64,000 bases of DNA, from positions 346,345 to 410,344 of the forward strand of contig CAXAMN010001270.1 in assembly GCA_963970005.1 (NCBI GenBank), read 5' to 3'. This DNA is from Durusdinium trenchii. Its lineage: Eukaryota > Sar > Dinophyceae > Suessiales > Symbiodiniaceae. Of this stretch, positions 33,881 through 45,800 are shown in pieces. The notes below the pieces were generated by a model. That model saw only the letters and a list, made by a program, of their open reading frames with translations, did not search any database and was not told the origin of the DNA. Position 1 is the stretch's first letter; each line of letters starts with the position of its first letter. Made by a program: the position numbers and the translations under genes.

Positions 33881-34409
33881 GCAGAAGGCAGAAGGGAAGT
33901 TGGAAGGGCTTGACAGGAAAGTCATGGAAAGCCCAGTTGTTGTTCTCAGTAGCACACCCAGTTCTTTCACTAGTCACTAGTAATTAGCTGGCAAGCTGGT
34001 TCACAAACAAAGATCAGTTGCATCCCACTAAGCTCTATAACTCAAAATGGTTGTTTTTTTGTGCCGGGAAGGGGGCCCCTTGTCCAGCCCATGTTTCATG
34101 TTCTTGTGTATTCTTCAGCTGGATGCTTGAGGTCGGTTTCAGAAACTATGGAGATCTGTCAAGATACACAAAGCGGGGTGGGTCTACGCCTGTAACATGA
34201 GTGTTTGGAGCTCACACTTCTGGCGCGAGCGACCAGAGTAGCAGGATCTAGCAGGCCAGGCCACCGCTTGGGTTTTTGCATCATTGGCCTAGACCACTCA
34301 CAACACTCACCCCACAGCTATGACAGCCTAAGGTTACCAAGTTTCCTTCCACCTTGGGTTCCTTTTATCCAGTGCCCGAAACCCCCTTTCCACCAAGCAC
34401 TTCCGTGCC

Positions 34410-34632
34410 GCGTCCATTTCAGCCAGCCGGGTTTGGTCCACTTCTTCCGCCCCAGTTTCACGACCTGCCCCGAAGCCTCCAGATCAAAGACTCCGGGAGA
34501 TCACACGCTTCGGCCCGGGCGCCTGCGTCTCAGCCTTCGTGAGCGCCGCGCCGTCCGCGACCTGCGTGGTGCAGACCGACTGCGCACAGCAGCCCAGCTT
34601 TGCGGCTCGGTCGGAGTGGGCCGCAGGAAGAC
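34410..34632 (+). CDS. Unidentified exon, possibly secreted protein
   Basis: The frame passing through DQRLREITRFGPGACVSAF and SATCVVQTDCAQQPSFAARS has high GC3 and paired Cys. Two other frames are also open here, so frame choice rests on codon bias. It may continue the signal-peptide exon at 33818. Confidence 0.35.
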
Positions 34633-35319
34633 ATGATCATGTCATATCATGTCATTAATGAAGTAGAAACCCTGGGAGTCAAAGACTATCAAAAGAATGG
34701 TCTTTAGATGACCCAAGTTCAGGAATATGTTTTACTTCTGTGGGGCAAAATATAGTCTTTGGACTTCTAGGGGAAACGTTCCATGAAAGGAACTGGTCAG
34801 TTGGACAAGGCCATGTGGAATTCACTCAGGGTTCCATACGAGTTTGCTTTTTTGGGTTCGTGGTTACCCAGTGGCACTCACGCGCGCCCTCTGCTTGAAC
34901 ATGGGCCTGCTGATCCGGATAAGCAAGTGTTTTGTTGGTCGCCCGCGCTACTCGGTACCATTCACTACCTCATGAATCCTGGTACCTTGCCCTCTCAGGC
35001 CACCTATGCACTTCGCTTGATTTGCGTGGATCAAGATGGTGGACAAGTGCTTCATAGTTTTCAGGAGGGTGGCTTCGAGCCACGGCATGAATGATTGGAT
35101 TGACTCACTCAGGCTACCAATGAAAGAAGACGCCCCAAGTCTAGTAACCTGGTATATATATAATATACCTAAGAATCCTTGGGCTCTCCGTGGCAGGGTT
35201 CGAACCCTCCATAGCAGGGGTCCGGGCCTGAACCAAACCCTATTTGTTGGAGGGCCCGGATTTTTAGGGATAGACCGTAGACTCGATTATAGGCCAACAT
35301 CAATTCGGAGGCTAGCGAC

Positions 35320-35493
35320 AAAGTCCTTCGCTTGGGCCCAACAAAAGAACACTGAGGATGCCGAGGAAACCTTTGACACGGGCATTCCTTGCCAGCGCTG
35401 TGAGTCCGGCGATGGCGTGCCCAAATCCATGCTCGCAGCCAAATCCAGCGCCTCGAAGTCGGCACGAAAGGAACCTTTTGCAGGGAGTTCTTG
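35320..35493 (+). CDS. Unidentified short C-terminal exon
   Basis: The frame reads KNTEDAEETFDTGIPCQRC and ends KEPFAGSS with TGA at about 35491. A different frame (from PRKPLTRAFLAS) is also open. Low certainty. Confidence 0.25.
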
Positions 35494-35946
35494 AGAGCTG
35501 TTGAGTGCTCACAGAAATCGCGAATAGTTGTTCTTCCATCTTCATGTGTTTGACATGTGCTATAGGCTGCTATAGTAGCTGCCATATAGTGGCTAGGTGT
35601 CAGCCAACAAGCTTCAGCGAGCCAGAGCACTTCGGTGAACAGCTCACGAATGGAAAGCCTGGAACGGGAAGTCCATGCGCTCGCAACGAGCATGGCACAC
35701 ATCGATCCTTGTCAGAAACACAGCGGGCCTTGTCAGGTGTTCTTTTTGGAATAGCCGGAATAGCCAGGTGAGGGCGTGGCGGCGTGGCGTTCCCAGTTGA
35801 AATATGTTGAAATGGTAGCGATGTGGAAACTGATTCCGCATCGTGCAGTCCAAATAGATACAGTATCGGATAGCACTTGGTGCGCACCAAGTGTATGTCT
35901 TGGAAAGGCGAGTGTTATGGTTCTGGAAACGTATGCTTTCTCTCAG

Positions 35947-36068
35947 GAGAAGGTGGTGGCTGACCTGAAAGCCCAGTCCAACCATTCTGAAGAAAAGGCA
36001 GTGCGTGATACCCAGCTGCACACGTCAGCAGGCACTCCCATGGTGGTGGTGGAGCTTCGGCTGAAGAG
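35947..36068 (+). CDS. Repeat exon 1 of a tandem exon array
   Basis: It starts after CTCAG|G. The frame reads EKVVADLKAQSNHSEEKAVR, then DTQLHTSAGTPMVVVELRLK. It aligns along its whole length with 36278, 36669, 36984 and 37453. Each copy begins GAG AAG directly after an AG|G acceptor. Heptad-like spacing suggests a coiled coil. Confidence 0.55.
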
Positions 36069-36277
36069 AGGTGCCTATCCTCCACTGATTTGCCTTCCAT
36101 GGTTTTGGAGGTTGGATTGATGCAAATCATCGTGTGCACAATCTTAACATGCAGAGCTGATTCAAGGGTGCCCTAGAATCAGGATCATACCAGTTCTAGT
36201 TCCTGCATTCTCAGCTACTCACTATAGCGGCGCTATATGTGGCTTTTCGTTTTTCCTGTTCGAATAGCTTCGCTGAG

Positions 36278-36371
36278 GAGAAGGCAGTGAACCAGAGGAC
36301 CGGAACCAGCTTCGCATTGCGCAAAGGGCAACACGCAGAAACCGTCGACACGGCTGTGCTTTGGCTGCGCA
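36278..36371 (+). CDS. Repeat exon 2 of a tandem exon array
   Basis: It starts after GCTGAG|G, reads EKAVNQRTGTSFALRKGQ and then ETVDTAVLWLRSE. It is shorter than copy 1 by several codons. Confidence 0.5.
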
Positions 36372-36413
36372 GTGAGAGACATGCGCCTTGCTTTGACATG
36401 TAAATTAGCTTGG

Positions 36414-36496
36414 CCTGTTCTATTGCCTGCAACAGGACACGTAAACAATTGTCACTATTTTAGAGAAAGGCCTTTACGAACCATCATCATCCACTG
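36414..36496 (+). repeat. Dispersed 80-bp repeat, copy 1
   Basis: Shares GTAAACAATTGTCACTATTT and CATCATCCACTG with 45219-45303 along its length, at roughly 75-80 % identity by eye. It lies between repeat exons 2 and 3. Confidence 0.75.
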
Positions 36497-36668
36497 CAAG
36501 GTTTACAAGGGTGCTCTGTGAAATCTTACACTGTCCACTCCACGAAAGCCAGGCAAATGCTGCTAATGCTAATGCTGGAAGAGTGGGCACAAAGACCACA
36601 AGAAGAAAAACGTGCAGAGAGGCGTTGCCATTAAGACCCCATGTTTGACACGTGCGCTTTTTGCCGAG

Positions 36669-36776
36669 GAGAAGGTGGTGACCCAGGTGCAGGCCAGATC
36701 CAACCAGTCTGAAGCCGCATTGCGCAAGAGCCAGCTAAACGCATCAGTGGATACGGCTGTGGAGCTTTGGCTGCAG
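36669..36776 (+). CDS. Repeat exon 3 of a tandem exon array
   Basis: It starts after GCCGAG|G, reads EKVVTQVQARSNQSEAALRK, then SQLNASVDTAVELWLQ. Confidence 0.55.
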
Positions 36777-36983
36777 ATATCCTTTGGAACCGAAGAACCC
36801 AGCACTGCCTGGTGCACGAAATTGAAGCTGCCCAACAACCGCAAGCAACCTCACTCCCCCTGTTGATTTGGAGCACAACTGGAACTACTTGCGAACCGTG
36901 TATGAGTGATGTGTTTGCCTTTAACATAGGGGCAATCGATCCATGCTAATCACATAGATCCAATACAACTTCATTTGGCCAAG

Positions 36984-37097
36984 GAGAAGGCAGTGGCTGA
37001 CCTGCAGGCTGCATCCAACCACACCGAAGCAAAGGCTGTGCCTAACACACAGCCACGCGCGTCAGTGGACGCTGCTGTCGAGCTTTGGTTGAAGTAG
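36984..37097 (+). CDS. Repeat exon 4 of a tandem exon array
   Basis: It starts after GCCAAG|G, reads EKAVADLQAASNHTEAKAV, then RASVDAAVELWLK, and TAG follows directly at 37095-37097. Either this is the last exon of one transcript form or splicing leaves before the stop. Confidence 0.55.
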   Translation, partial: EKAVADLQAASNHTEAKAVPNTQPRASVDAAVELWLK

Positions 37098-37363
37098 TTC
37101 TTTTCAACCTGGCATTCCTTTGTTCACATGTTCACTTTATTTGAGCACGAGCTCGATCAACGATGCTGAAGGGAGCACAAATGAGCACAAGCCTTTGAAG
37201 CTTCAAGAAGTGGTCCAGCCCCTTGCGTTCAAAGTTGACTCTGTTGCTATAGCATTTAGTTGGCTTCCGTGAGCCTCATTGGCATACATCCGCCTCCTCA
37301 GCTGCTCGCTCGGGTCCTCTATCAAAATCTATCAAGCCCAACCTGAGTCTCACCAAACACTAG

Positions 37364-37452
37364 GAACAAGTGCATCGCTACTAGTAACAAGTGCCTTACT
37401 AGTAGTAACAAGAAGCTACTAGAAACCATAAGCTACTAGGAACAACTGCTAA
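37364..37452 (-). repeat. CTAGTAG-family repeat abutting repeat exon 5
   Basis: Reverse-orientation modules AGGAACAAGTGCATCGCTAC, TAGTAACAAGTGCCTTACTA and AGTAACAAGAAGCTACTAG, ending AACTGCTAAG. Its terminal AG is the acceptor of the exon at 37453. Confidence 0.9.
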
Positions 37453-37580
37453 GGCACTGGCTGTGGCTGACTTGACCCGCTCCAATGCGTCAGAGGCCAA
37501 GGCCCTGCGCGGCTCCATACAGCCCATGCCAAAGCTAGTGCAGCTTCATGTGCCGGCACCATGGCGCTCAAGAGACGTTG
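37453..37580 (+). CDS. Repeat exon 5 of a tandem exon array
   Basis: It starts after GCTAAG|G and reads ALAVADLTRSNASEAKALRG, then a diverged tail (PMPKLVQLHV). Its acceptor is the end of a CTAGTAG-family repeat. Confidence 0.45.
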
Positions 37581-37699
37581 GTGCGTTCCCTGACCATTTT
37601 TGCACTCCAAACCATAAGACCAGGCTTGAAAAGAAGGTGGAGGGCCGCATGTTGCTGTCAGAACGCTGGTGCTTCTAATTTCATGATTGCTTTTTGTAG

Positions 37700-37836
37700 C
37701 TTGTCCAATATGTGCCAGTAGACGTGCCCAATGCCTTAACTGTACACTTCCGGGGTCACAAAGAGATGTTCTTCCGAATTCTGAAGCAGATGATTCGTGA
37801 TGACCCACATCGCTCTTTGCTTTTTAAGTCTACTTA
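37700..37836 (+). CDS. Unidentified exon
   Basis: After TTGTAG the frame reads LVQYVPVDVPNALTVHFRG, then HKEMFFRILKQMIRDD, and meets TAA at about 37836. The composition is clearly protein-like. A donor near CTGAAGCAG is possible. No family is recognised. Confidence 0.45.
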
Positions 37837-38142
37837 AATCCCACCATTCTGCATTGAACGGGTGGAATGTTTCCTCCCTCCCGCCGAAGCGGAGGATTCC
37901 AGAAGCCTTCCAACGCCTGCCCCACGCACTGCCGTCGGCTTGCTGCGGGTGAAGGCCAGGAAGGCGCGGATTTGAAAAGGAGGGCACTGTCATGAATGGA
38001 TCACAGTCCATTGAATCCATTGAATGGTTTCCCATGCCTTAGGTGGTCAAATAGGAAACCATAGGAAACCCTTGGTGTTTTTTTTTCACCCCTCCGACGG
38101 CATCCGACCCCACCCTTCGGCCTCCGCGCCCCGCCGTCGCAG

Positions 38143-38246
38143 GGTGCCGCTTCGTCGGGTGCTTTGAGCGGCGCGGCGGTGCAGGAGATCGCCGCCTCCG
38201 TGGTGCGGGCGCAGCACGAGGCCGAGGAGGCCGGACGGTGGTGACC
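38143..38246 (+). CDS. Unidentified Ala/Glu-rich exon
   Basis: After GTCGCAG|G: GAASSGALSGAAVQEIAASV, then VRAQHEAEEAGRW and TGA at about 38246. GC3 is very high and helical structure is likely. Confidence 0.45.
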
Positions 38247-38761
38247 GGGGATGGGGGATGAGGGGAGAGAGAGCGACCGAGGCGAAAAAGGTGGATGAGG
38301 ATGGAGAAGAGAACTTCAGGTGGAAGGATCTGCAGGAAGTCAGAAGATGAGTGTGTCACTTGCGAGGTTCGAAGGTTCGGAAACAAAGCAGAGAGGTGTG
38401 AATCAGTCTCACTTTGAGCTTAGTTCTGTGGTGGTTCTTGGGAAAAAGAACTCTCTAGATCTCAAACCCATTCTCGGAAGAGATGAACAGGTGGATCAAC
38501 CGCCTGAGTGGAGGAAATCGATGTTCCACGGGGGTGGACCTTTTCCTCGAGATGGTGAGATGAGCAAGCCACGGTTTTGTGATGTGGTAGTGTGTCCTTG
38601 TGGGATCTGCCTGTGACACCATGAGCCACCTCCAGATGCCTGTTTGGAAAGATCGAATCGCTTGGAGAAGTGGCAAGAGTTCAAGAGCGTTGTTACGAAA
38701 TTCCACGGGCGGGCGCACGTGCTCGCGGCCGTAGCCCTTGCAGCCCTAGCAGGCCGCCAAC

Positions 38762-38880
38762 CAGGCTGAGCTGGATGCAAGCAACGCAAGCAGTGCTCAG
38801 GGCGGGCAGCTGGAGCAGCTCACTGATGTTGCTGAGGACGCTTGTAGAAATGTTGAAACCTGGGGAGGAGGCTTGTGGGA
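38762..38880 (+). CDS. Unidentified coiled-coil-like exon
   Basis: After TAGCAG|G: AANQAELDASNASSAQGG, QLEQLTDVAEDACRNVETW. Its xxAxLxxSNxSxAxG pattern resembles the repeat exons at 35.9-37.5 kb and it may be a diverged member of the same gene. Confidence 0.45.
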
Positions 38881-39154
38881 GGTCCAATCAAAAGGATCCC
38901 ACTTCCACGAGTGCGGTATGTTGGACGCTTCCTTGCAAAGCGCAATTCCGATGTGACACGAAAGCTCTATGCAGAAAGTAGTAAACGATTACTTGAGTAG
39001 TCATACTTGATTTTGAGAGTACAAGTAAATAATGCATCAGAGTTCCGATAAATCATGTGAAGCCCATGTGCATCCCAGAAGATCCTGCAACCCTGCGGGG
39101 TTATGGGAGATGGCAACTGTCTACGGGAATGCATGGGAAGTGAACTTGCCGACA

Positions 39155-39209
39155 GATTGAGGAAGACCTGGCTGGCCTCCTGAATGTCACTGAGAGCGCT
39201 TCCGTGTAG
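39155..39209 (+). CDS. Unidentified short C-terminal exon
   Basis: After CGACAG the frame reads IEEDLAGLLNVTESASV and stops at TAG 39207-39209. It is short but protein-like. Confidence 0.3.
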
Positions 39210-39937
39210 CAAGCCGCAAGCTCCAGCAGCTCATAGCTTCACTCATCCAGGAAGGCTGATGGAGATTCATGGAGATTCGCATTCATGGCTTTTGTGGTGT
39301 TGGTGTTTCACTGCATTGTTTATGCAAGACAGCTGCTGTTTGGTGGTGTTTCATGATTCCTATGCTGATTCACCAGCGCCCCCGGAAGGAACCGATGTCA
39401 CAACTCCGAATCGCGGATGAGTGTAGGCCGTAGGCCGCTGCGGCGCCGCTAGTTAGGCCAGACTGAGTGGGAACTCGAGGAAGTGCAACAAAGGAGTGAG
39501 ATGAGTTGGTGGCTTTGGAAGAGGCTTCTGTTGGTGGCTGAGGTGGATTCTGTGGACCCATTCAGAAGCGGAGGTGCGCCTTTCTAAAGCTGTAGGGATT
39601 TGTGTAAGACATGCGGAACGGAGCCTGACTTGGGCGAATTCCTGATTGGCTCATGTCCTCAAAGCCTTTTGCAGGACGGGGCGGCCGAAAACACCTCGCA
39701 AATCAATTCAATTCATCACCCCATCCAGGGCCTTCAGTTTTCCAGAATGCTCCATTGATAGAAAACAGAATCCCACAAAAAAAAATAAAGGATCCTTTAA
39801 GAGTCTTTTGTTGCCAACGCCCTACTCCAAAGACAGACAGACGCCCGACTTCTCCAGGAAGGGAACCGATGTTTCAGGCTGTCTCCCGACTTCTCCCGTG
39901 AAAGGTCCAAACCTCTATTTGTTCCTAATAGCAAACA

Positions 39938-40232
39938 TTGTTACTACTAGTAAGGCACTTGTTACGAGTAGCGAGGCACTTGTTACTAGTAGCTATTTGT
40001 TCGCCGTCTCCCGAGGCGAAGCGGAAGAGTCGGATCCCCGCCTTGCTGGAGAGTGCAGAGGGCCTCTCGGGAGCAAGTGGTCGCGAACGCGCATGCACGT
40101 GCATCGCTGCTAGCCTGAGGGAAGAAGAAGCTACGAACGGAGCATTTCGGGCATCGCTACGCACGGAGCGATCGGACGCTACTAGTTAGTAGCTCTGGCC
40201 TTGCTACTAGGAACAAGAAGCTAGTAGTACAC
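39938..40232 (+). repeat. CTAGTAG-family repeats flanking an unrelated insert
   Basis: The left part, 39938-40000, has TTGTTACTACTAGTAAGGCA and TAGCGAGGCACTTGTTACTA. The right part, 40125-40232, has reverse modules GAAGAAGCTACGAACGGAG, GCATCGCTACGCACGGAGC and AGGAACAAGAAGCTAGTAG. About 120 bp of GC-rich unrelated sequence lies between. Confidence 0.85.
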
Positions 40233-40819
40233 ACTTGCGTTTTCGTGCGTTGTCGTGCGGTGTGGGGGCTCAAAATCCTGTCATGGAAGGAGGGTTTGAC
40301 CGGAGACTTCAACGTGTTTAGGCCCTTTAAGTCAACCCAGAACTTCAGGGGAGGAAGATCAGGAAGTGGATCAGTTCGGCTACACGATTGGCTCAGGAAT
40401 GGAGCAAGCCAATGGGCAGTTCCTTGTATCTTGGACCGCACCTTCTGCCTATATTCGAATGCAGATTGCATAGTTCGGCATGCGTTTATGCAGTGCAGGA
40501 GTTTTGGGTGTATGACAGGCTATTTGTTGTAGTAGTGCCACGAGCTACTCACAGGAAATCACGGCATGTTGGATGGAGCTCATGAATAAAGGTCAGACCC
40601 TCTCGTCAGCGCCCTGTCGTCCGGGCGGTGAGGGGCAGGACGTCCACCCAGACCCACGTTCAATCCGAATCCATCCGTTCGCCTGTTTACGTTCCATCCT
40701 GTTCCAAGGGCGTTAGCGAAGAGAACCATAAGGTGACTGTGAATGTCATCATAAGACATCATAAGACCACAAGTTATCATAAGACCTGTTTATAAATAAG
40801 ACCGCGGCCGACGCAGTCG

Positions 40820-40905
40820 ATGGCCGAGGATTCGTTAGATCAATCAGACACTCCAGAGCCTCGGCTCAAAAAGAGTGGAGTGGAGAAAGGTGGGAAACTG
40901 ACAGC
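40820..40905 (+). CDS. Unidentified protein, probable first exon
   Basis: ATG at 40820 opens MAEDSLDQSDTPEPRLKKSG, a typical disordered acidic-to-basic N-terminus. The frame runs to 41062 but loses coding character after about 40905. It could be the start of the channel gene that follows, which is inference from position only. Confidence 0.4.
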
Positions 40906-42119
40906 GAATGATAAAAGGGGTTTGAGAAGTGTGGGGAGGTTGCGAGATTTAGGCCCTGCTGCTCTATGCTTTTGGAGGTTCTTCAACTTCCAAAATGGAC
41001 ACTGTGTTGAGGCACTTCATGTTTTAGAGCCATCATGTGTTTTTGAGTATGATATTGTTTGATGATTCATGATCGAATATCAATGAATATCATATCCAAG
41101 GATAGGCTTGGCCCACCCTATGCCAAAAAAACACGGAAATAGACCTTCCATACCCCTCAGGGCGCAGCAGAACGAATACTAAGTCACCATGTACTGGTCC
41201 GACCATGACAGCATGCCGCGTCCATCTACATGGTCGGAGCAGGTTTCAGATTGAGGGCGCTTGCCACGTAGAGTTTCTGTCAAAGAGACGAGATTGGGCG
41301 GGCAGTGCAGAATGCCACCTTGCATGGACTTGTTTGTGTGATGGTCGTCGGCCTCAACTGGCCCTTCGTCCATCGCACCGGCAATTGCCCCACTGCCGTA
41401 GGGTCGGCCTCAGCTTGTGTCCGCACCCCTCATTGCCCCTCTGCCGTAGAGTCCGCCTCAGCTGGTGGATGTGTGCTTGCGCAGTGCGGTCAGCGGGAAA
41501 CACCTCAAAGTGCGGTCAGGTGCAGGCGCTGAGATTCTGGAGATGCTGGCATTCCAAGAACAGCTGCGTCGGTTTGTGTGTGTTTGACCGTCTGCACTGA
41601 ACGCACCTCCATCCCTCCGAGTTTGTCTCACTCTGGGGTCAGAGCAGCCTTCGCCTGTTTGTGGCAGCCTTGTGTCCTCGGTGATGGCAGCCTTGTGTGC
41701 GTCTAACTTTGGGTGTTTACCATTTGTTCATGTGGCTGATTTGTTTTCGCGGCAGGACCGTTTGTCCACTCCATTTGCTTGTTTTGATGGGCAATTTGCT
41801 TCTCCATTTGGTCGGCATGATGGGACGACAGGTTGCTGTCAAGTGAATCCAGGCCGTCACATGCTTGCACACAGAACCAGGCTTGGTTTCAAAACTGTCA
41901 AGGCAAGTTCATATTCTGGAAAAACAACACATTGCTTCTGATGCTGGCACATGAAGTCAAAATTCTCGAGGTGCAGCCTTCTGTTGCTCAATCTTTCTGA
42001 GTTATATTTTGTCCATGCCAAGGCTTCATTTAGCACGGCAGACTATATTTATAAATATAAGGCTTCATTGCCTGCCTTCTGTGGTTGGAGTCGAGTGGGG
42101 CCCATCCCTTTCGGTTCCG

Positions 42120-42203
42120 GATGCAGATCCTCAGGATTTGGATGACCTCATGAGACCCGATGATGATGAGGATCTGGCGTGCCTCGATCGCGTTCCGCGT
42201 TGT
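42120..42203 (+). CDS. Unidentified acidic exon
   Basis: The frame reads VPDADPQDLDDLMRPDDDED, then LACLDRVPR, clearly acidic. The stop is at 42204-42206. Borders unresolved. It may be part of the N-terminal cytoplasmic region of the channel. Confidence 0.4.
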
Positions 42204-42879
42204 TAACGCGACGCGTTGCGACGGCGGCCACGATGTTTTTGGGACGGGTGACTGCGTGGTGATGCGACGGCTGTGGCGTGTTTCTCGGTCGGAGGGTTGG
42301 TCGAAGGTCGGGGTGGACCAGGTCTGGGTTCCCAAGACGTGAGGAGCCACCGGAGCCACACAAACGCTTTGATGGCCCACCCAACCTGAAGCTCCCTACA
42401 GGGTTTGGCTGTTGTCCAAACCCTGTAGGGGGGGTGGGCTGTCAGACGGGTTTGATCATTTGCTGCGCCTTACGTCGCGCTCAGCTTCACCAAACACTAC
42501 CACAAGCTGAGCCTCATGGAGAAACTCAAGGCGCGGTCCTGCTACCGAGAGCTTTGAAGCATTGGCTTGACCAGAAAAAGGGGGCAGGGTTTTAGCCGCA
42601 GGATCGAGCCGGAAGAATGAAGTACGCAGTGAAGTCATCAACGAGGAAATGTTATTTTTTGTCGACAATCCCATGTTTGTCCAGTTCCATCGTTGCACTG
42701 GTTTTCAAGTGTGTCTCGGAAACTGGGGTGGACATAATGAGACAGCAAGTTGTTTCAATGTTGCAATGCAGGATTCTTGCGGAGGGGGATTTGAAACTAG
42801 TCACAGAATAGACGTTGAAACATGTTGAATCAGCAGTTTGAAGACCAAAGTCGGCCGACGTGGCATACACTGTCCGCAG

Positions 42880-45800
42880 ATTGTTTTCCTTGAGCGCCAG
42901 GCCTTTCTGGTGTCCAACCGCTATGAGGTGGCGGTCGCCGGGCTGCTTTGCGTTTTGGCTGCACGTGGTCATGACGTAGAATCCGTGGCACTGACATGAC
43001 GTAGTATCCGAAGCAACTTCGAGTGTTCAACGTCTTGAAGTCTTGAACAGACAGCATTGCATCAGTCATTGCATCATGTATTGTATCATATAACAAGTTG
43101 CATCATGCATCATAAACCATCCCATCCTTGGGTTCGCATCCATTCGTGCATCGCCTTCCATTTCGTCAGGTCTCAATGTCCTTTGGATGGCCATCGAGTT
43201 GCAATTCTTCGGGCCTTCCGGCGACCGAAGCCGGTGGAGTGGGGCGCGAGCTTGCAAAGCCTGTTTGGGAGATGGACACGGCACGCGGTTTCCTCGCGGT
43301 GTTTCCTTATGTGTTTTCTTTGATATCAACGAATGGCATGGAATGGGCAGATGGAAAGACTGCTAAGAGAAGTTCCTGTCCCAAGAAGCGATTCCAAAGG
43401 TGACCGGCTTCCAAAGGTGAGCCTTCCCCCGCACCAAATCACATGAAATCATGAAATCACCGGTCCCGTTCTTGGGTCTCCCACCATTCTTGCATGATGC
43501 CAAATCTGAGGGCGCAGATGTCCTACCTTCTGGGGCTCACAAGTGAGGAGATGGACCCGGAGGTCCAAGAAAGTGCCCTGGATGGACTTAGATGGAAAAG
43601 CCATGAAACCCCCAAAGAGTGATACATGTAACAGTATGTCCACGTCCTTCTTAGCTCCAAGTGAGCTGTGTTCGAAGAAGAACTTGGGTGCGAGGAATGC
43701 ATGGGGATAAGGGTTTAGAGATTTGCATGGCCACTTCAGTGTCTTGAGGTTGGGCTGGCGTGTTCTCGAGCCTTGGCTGCCCACAAGCTGTGTCACAACG
43801 GACCAAACATGGATCCAAGTGGAGCGATCGATGCGGCAAGGTTTCCTTTGCAAGGTGTCCCACTTCACTGTCTTCTTGGTTGAAAAAGGTTTAGCATGCG
43901 TTTCAGAAAAGAACTTCTTGGGTTCTCGCTGGCCCACCCAAACGCCTCTCCAGTCGCAATGTGCCCGGGCACATCCCTTGACCAAGGATGGGTGAGAATA
44001 TCTTCACGGGTCTCTTTACCTTGGATGCTCTTCTGCACTTGCCATGGGTCGGACGTGGCACGCAGCCGTGGGCGGAAACGCTTTGGGCCCAAAACAAGCA
44101 ATGCGAGCGGTGGGGGAGCAGATGCAACGGTGTGTTGGTGGCGTTTGTTTTCTGTCCTGGAGACGTGGCATTTGGCAGAAATTAGCCAAATTTCGCCCTG
44201 ATCTGCACAGATCCCTGTTGATGGTGTTTCTGTCAGGTTTCGCAATGTTTCGCATGGTTTTGCCACTGTTCTCCCCAACTAAGTGTTGCTTTTGATGAGT
44301 TCCCTATTGCAGATGACCGTCAGGCCCACCACCTTCACTTGCAATACCATTGCACGACTGATGTCATGCAACCTCCACATGTGTCGGAACCCGGATCTGG
44401 GGCTTTCAGGCCCTCTCAGGCCCATGAGTTGAGGGGGTGGTGCCCCAGATCCATTGTCTCTTGTCGAGGACGTAGTGGTGCGAATCGTCGTCCTGCGTTT
44501 GCGTTTCTTTCGAGTGTGGATGAAGCTGGGCCGCAGCGGGTGGGCAGAAATGCCTTACGGGAGTGGAGCACAGCCGTTGGTTAGAATGACATGTCCAGTG
44601 GTGGCCACATACGAAGAGGTCTCGGGAATAGCTGGAATCTGGAAATGACATGAAATGACATGAAATGACCTTGTCACATGCACTTACATGCACTTAGCAT
44701 ATAGAGATTCCAGCCCCACCTTGACTTGTTGCTTGGTTAAAAAACTCAGATGCAGTAGGCGGCTGCAGTTTTGCAAAGAGACGATCCCAAGACCTTCAGA
44801 GAACCAAACGCGGCACGTGCTTTTCGGGCGTCAGCTGTGTCAGTCCACATCTGAACTATGGCTGTGGGTCAAAACCAGGCTACCCTGGTTTTTCCCATTG
44901 AAATTGAACAGAGTACTTGTTCCTAGTAGCGTGGCACTTGTTCCTAGTAGCGTGGCACTTGTTCCTAGTAGCGTGGCACTTGTTTCTACTAGCTTCTTGT
45001 TACTACTAGTAAGGCACTTGTCCCTACCAGACATGGTCAACCTACCAGGGTGAGTTCCGGGCTTCAGGTTTTGACTCGGCCATATCACATGAGGATTGGT
45101 TCAGTGAAAAGGCCTGCTGGTCAAAACCTGATGCGCTTCACCATGCTTGGACCATGCTTCACCATGCTTCACCATGCTTCAGGACAACAACGTTTATCAT
45201 ATACAATGGGTTGGGTTTGTCCTATTACCTGTAACAGTCAGTAAACAATTATCACTATTTGTGAAAAAAAATGGCCTTCACCAACCGTCATCATCCACTG
45301 TTACTGGTAATGGGATAGACACCAACCATATTGAATCCAGTCTTTTGCTATTGGTGAACTTCCCGTTTGAACTCGCCGGTCGAGCCACATCGAGCCACCA
45401 TCCCCAGTCATGGGAGAACCCTCTTCGTCTCTCAGGAACTACATCGACGTGGCCGTGACGGTGACATCGCTCACAGAAGTGATGATTTTTTATGTGGCCT
45501 GGGTCAGACGTTGCTTTTTTCCCCGGGATGGCAGGCACGGCAGGCACGTCAAGCAGGGCACGGGTTTCATGACGCAAATCTGCGAAGGCGGTTTTCCAAG
45601 ACATCCGCTCAGCTTTCACAGCTCAGTCACCGTCAGTGAGGGGTCGCGCGAATCCTCCTCTTTCCAGTGGGTGGGGGTCTGAAGACATCCAAAATCATCC
45701 AAATTTGCAGCTCCTGAGAGACAGACTCCTTGAGACCTCCCAGCACTCAGCACTCAGACTGGGCGCATCTGGGCGCCCAGACTCGATCCAGAGCAGTTTG

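Noticed and set aside
35190..35205. AGGGTTCGAACCCT as a tRNA T-arm
   Set aside because: It is a perfect palindrome with a loop too short for a T-arm and no cloverleaf on either strand.
42475..42560. C-terminal exon reading PYVALSFTKHYHKLS
   Set aside because: No acceptor precedes it in that frame (an in-frame stop lies just upstream), and two other frames are open.
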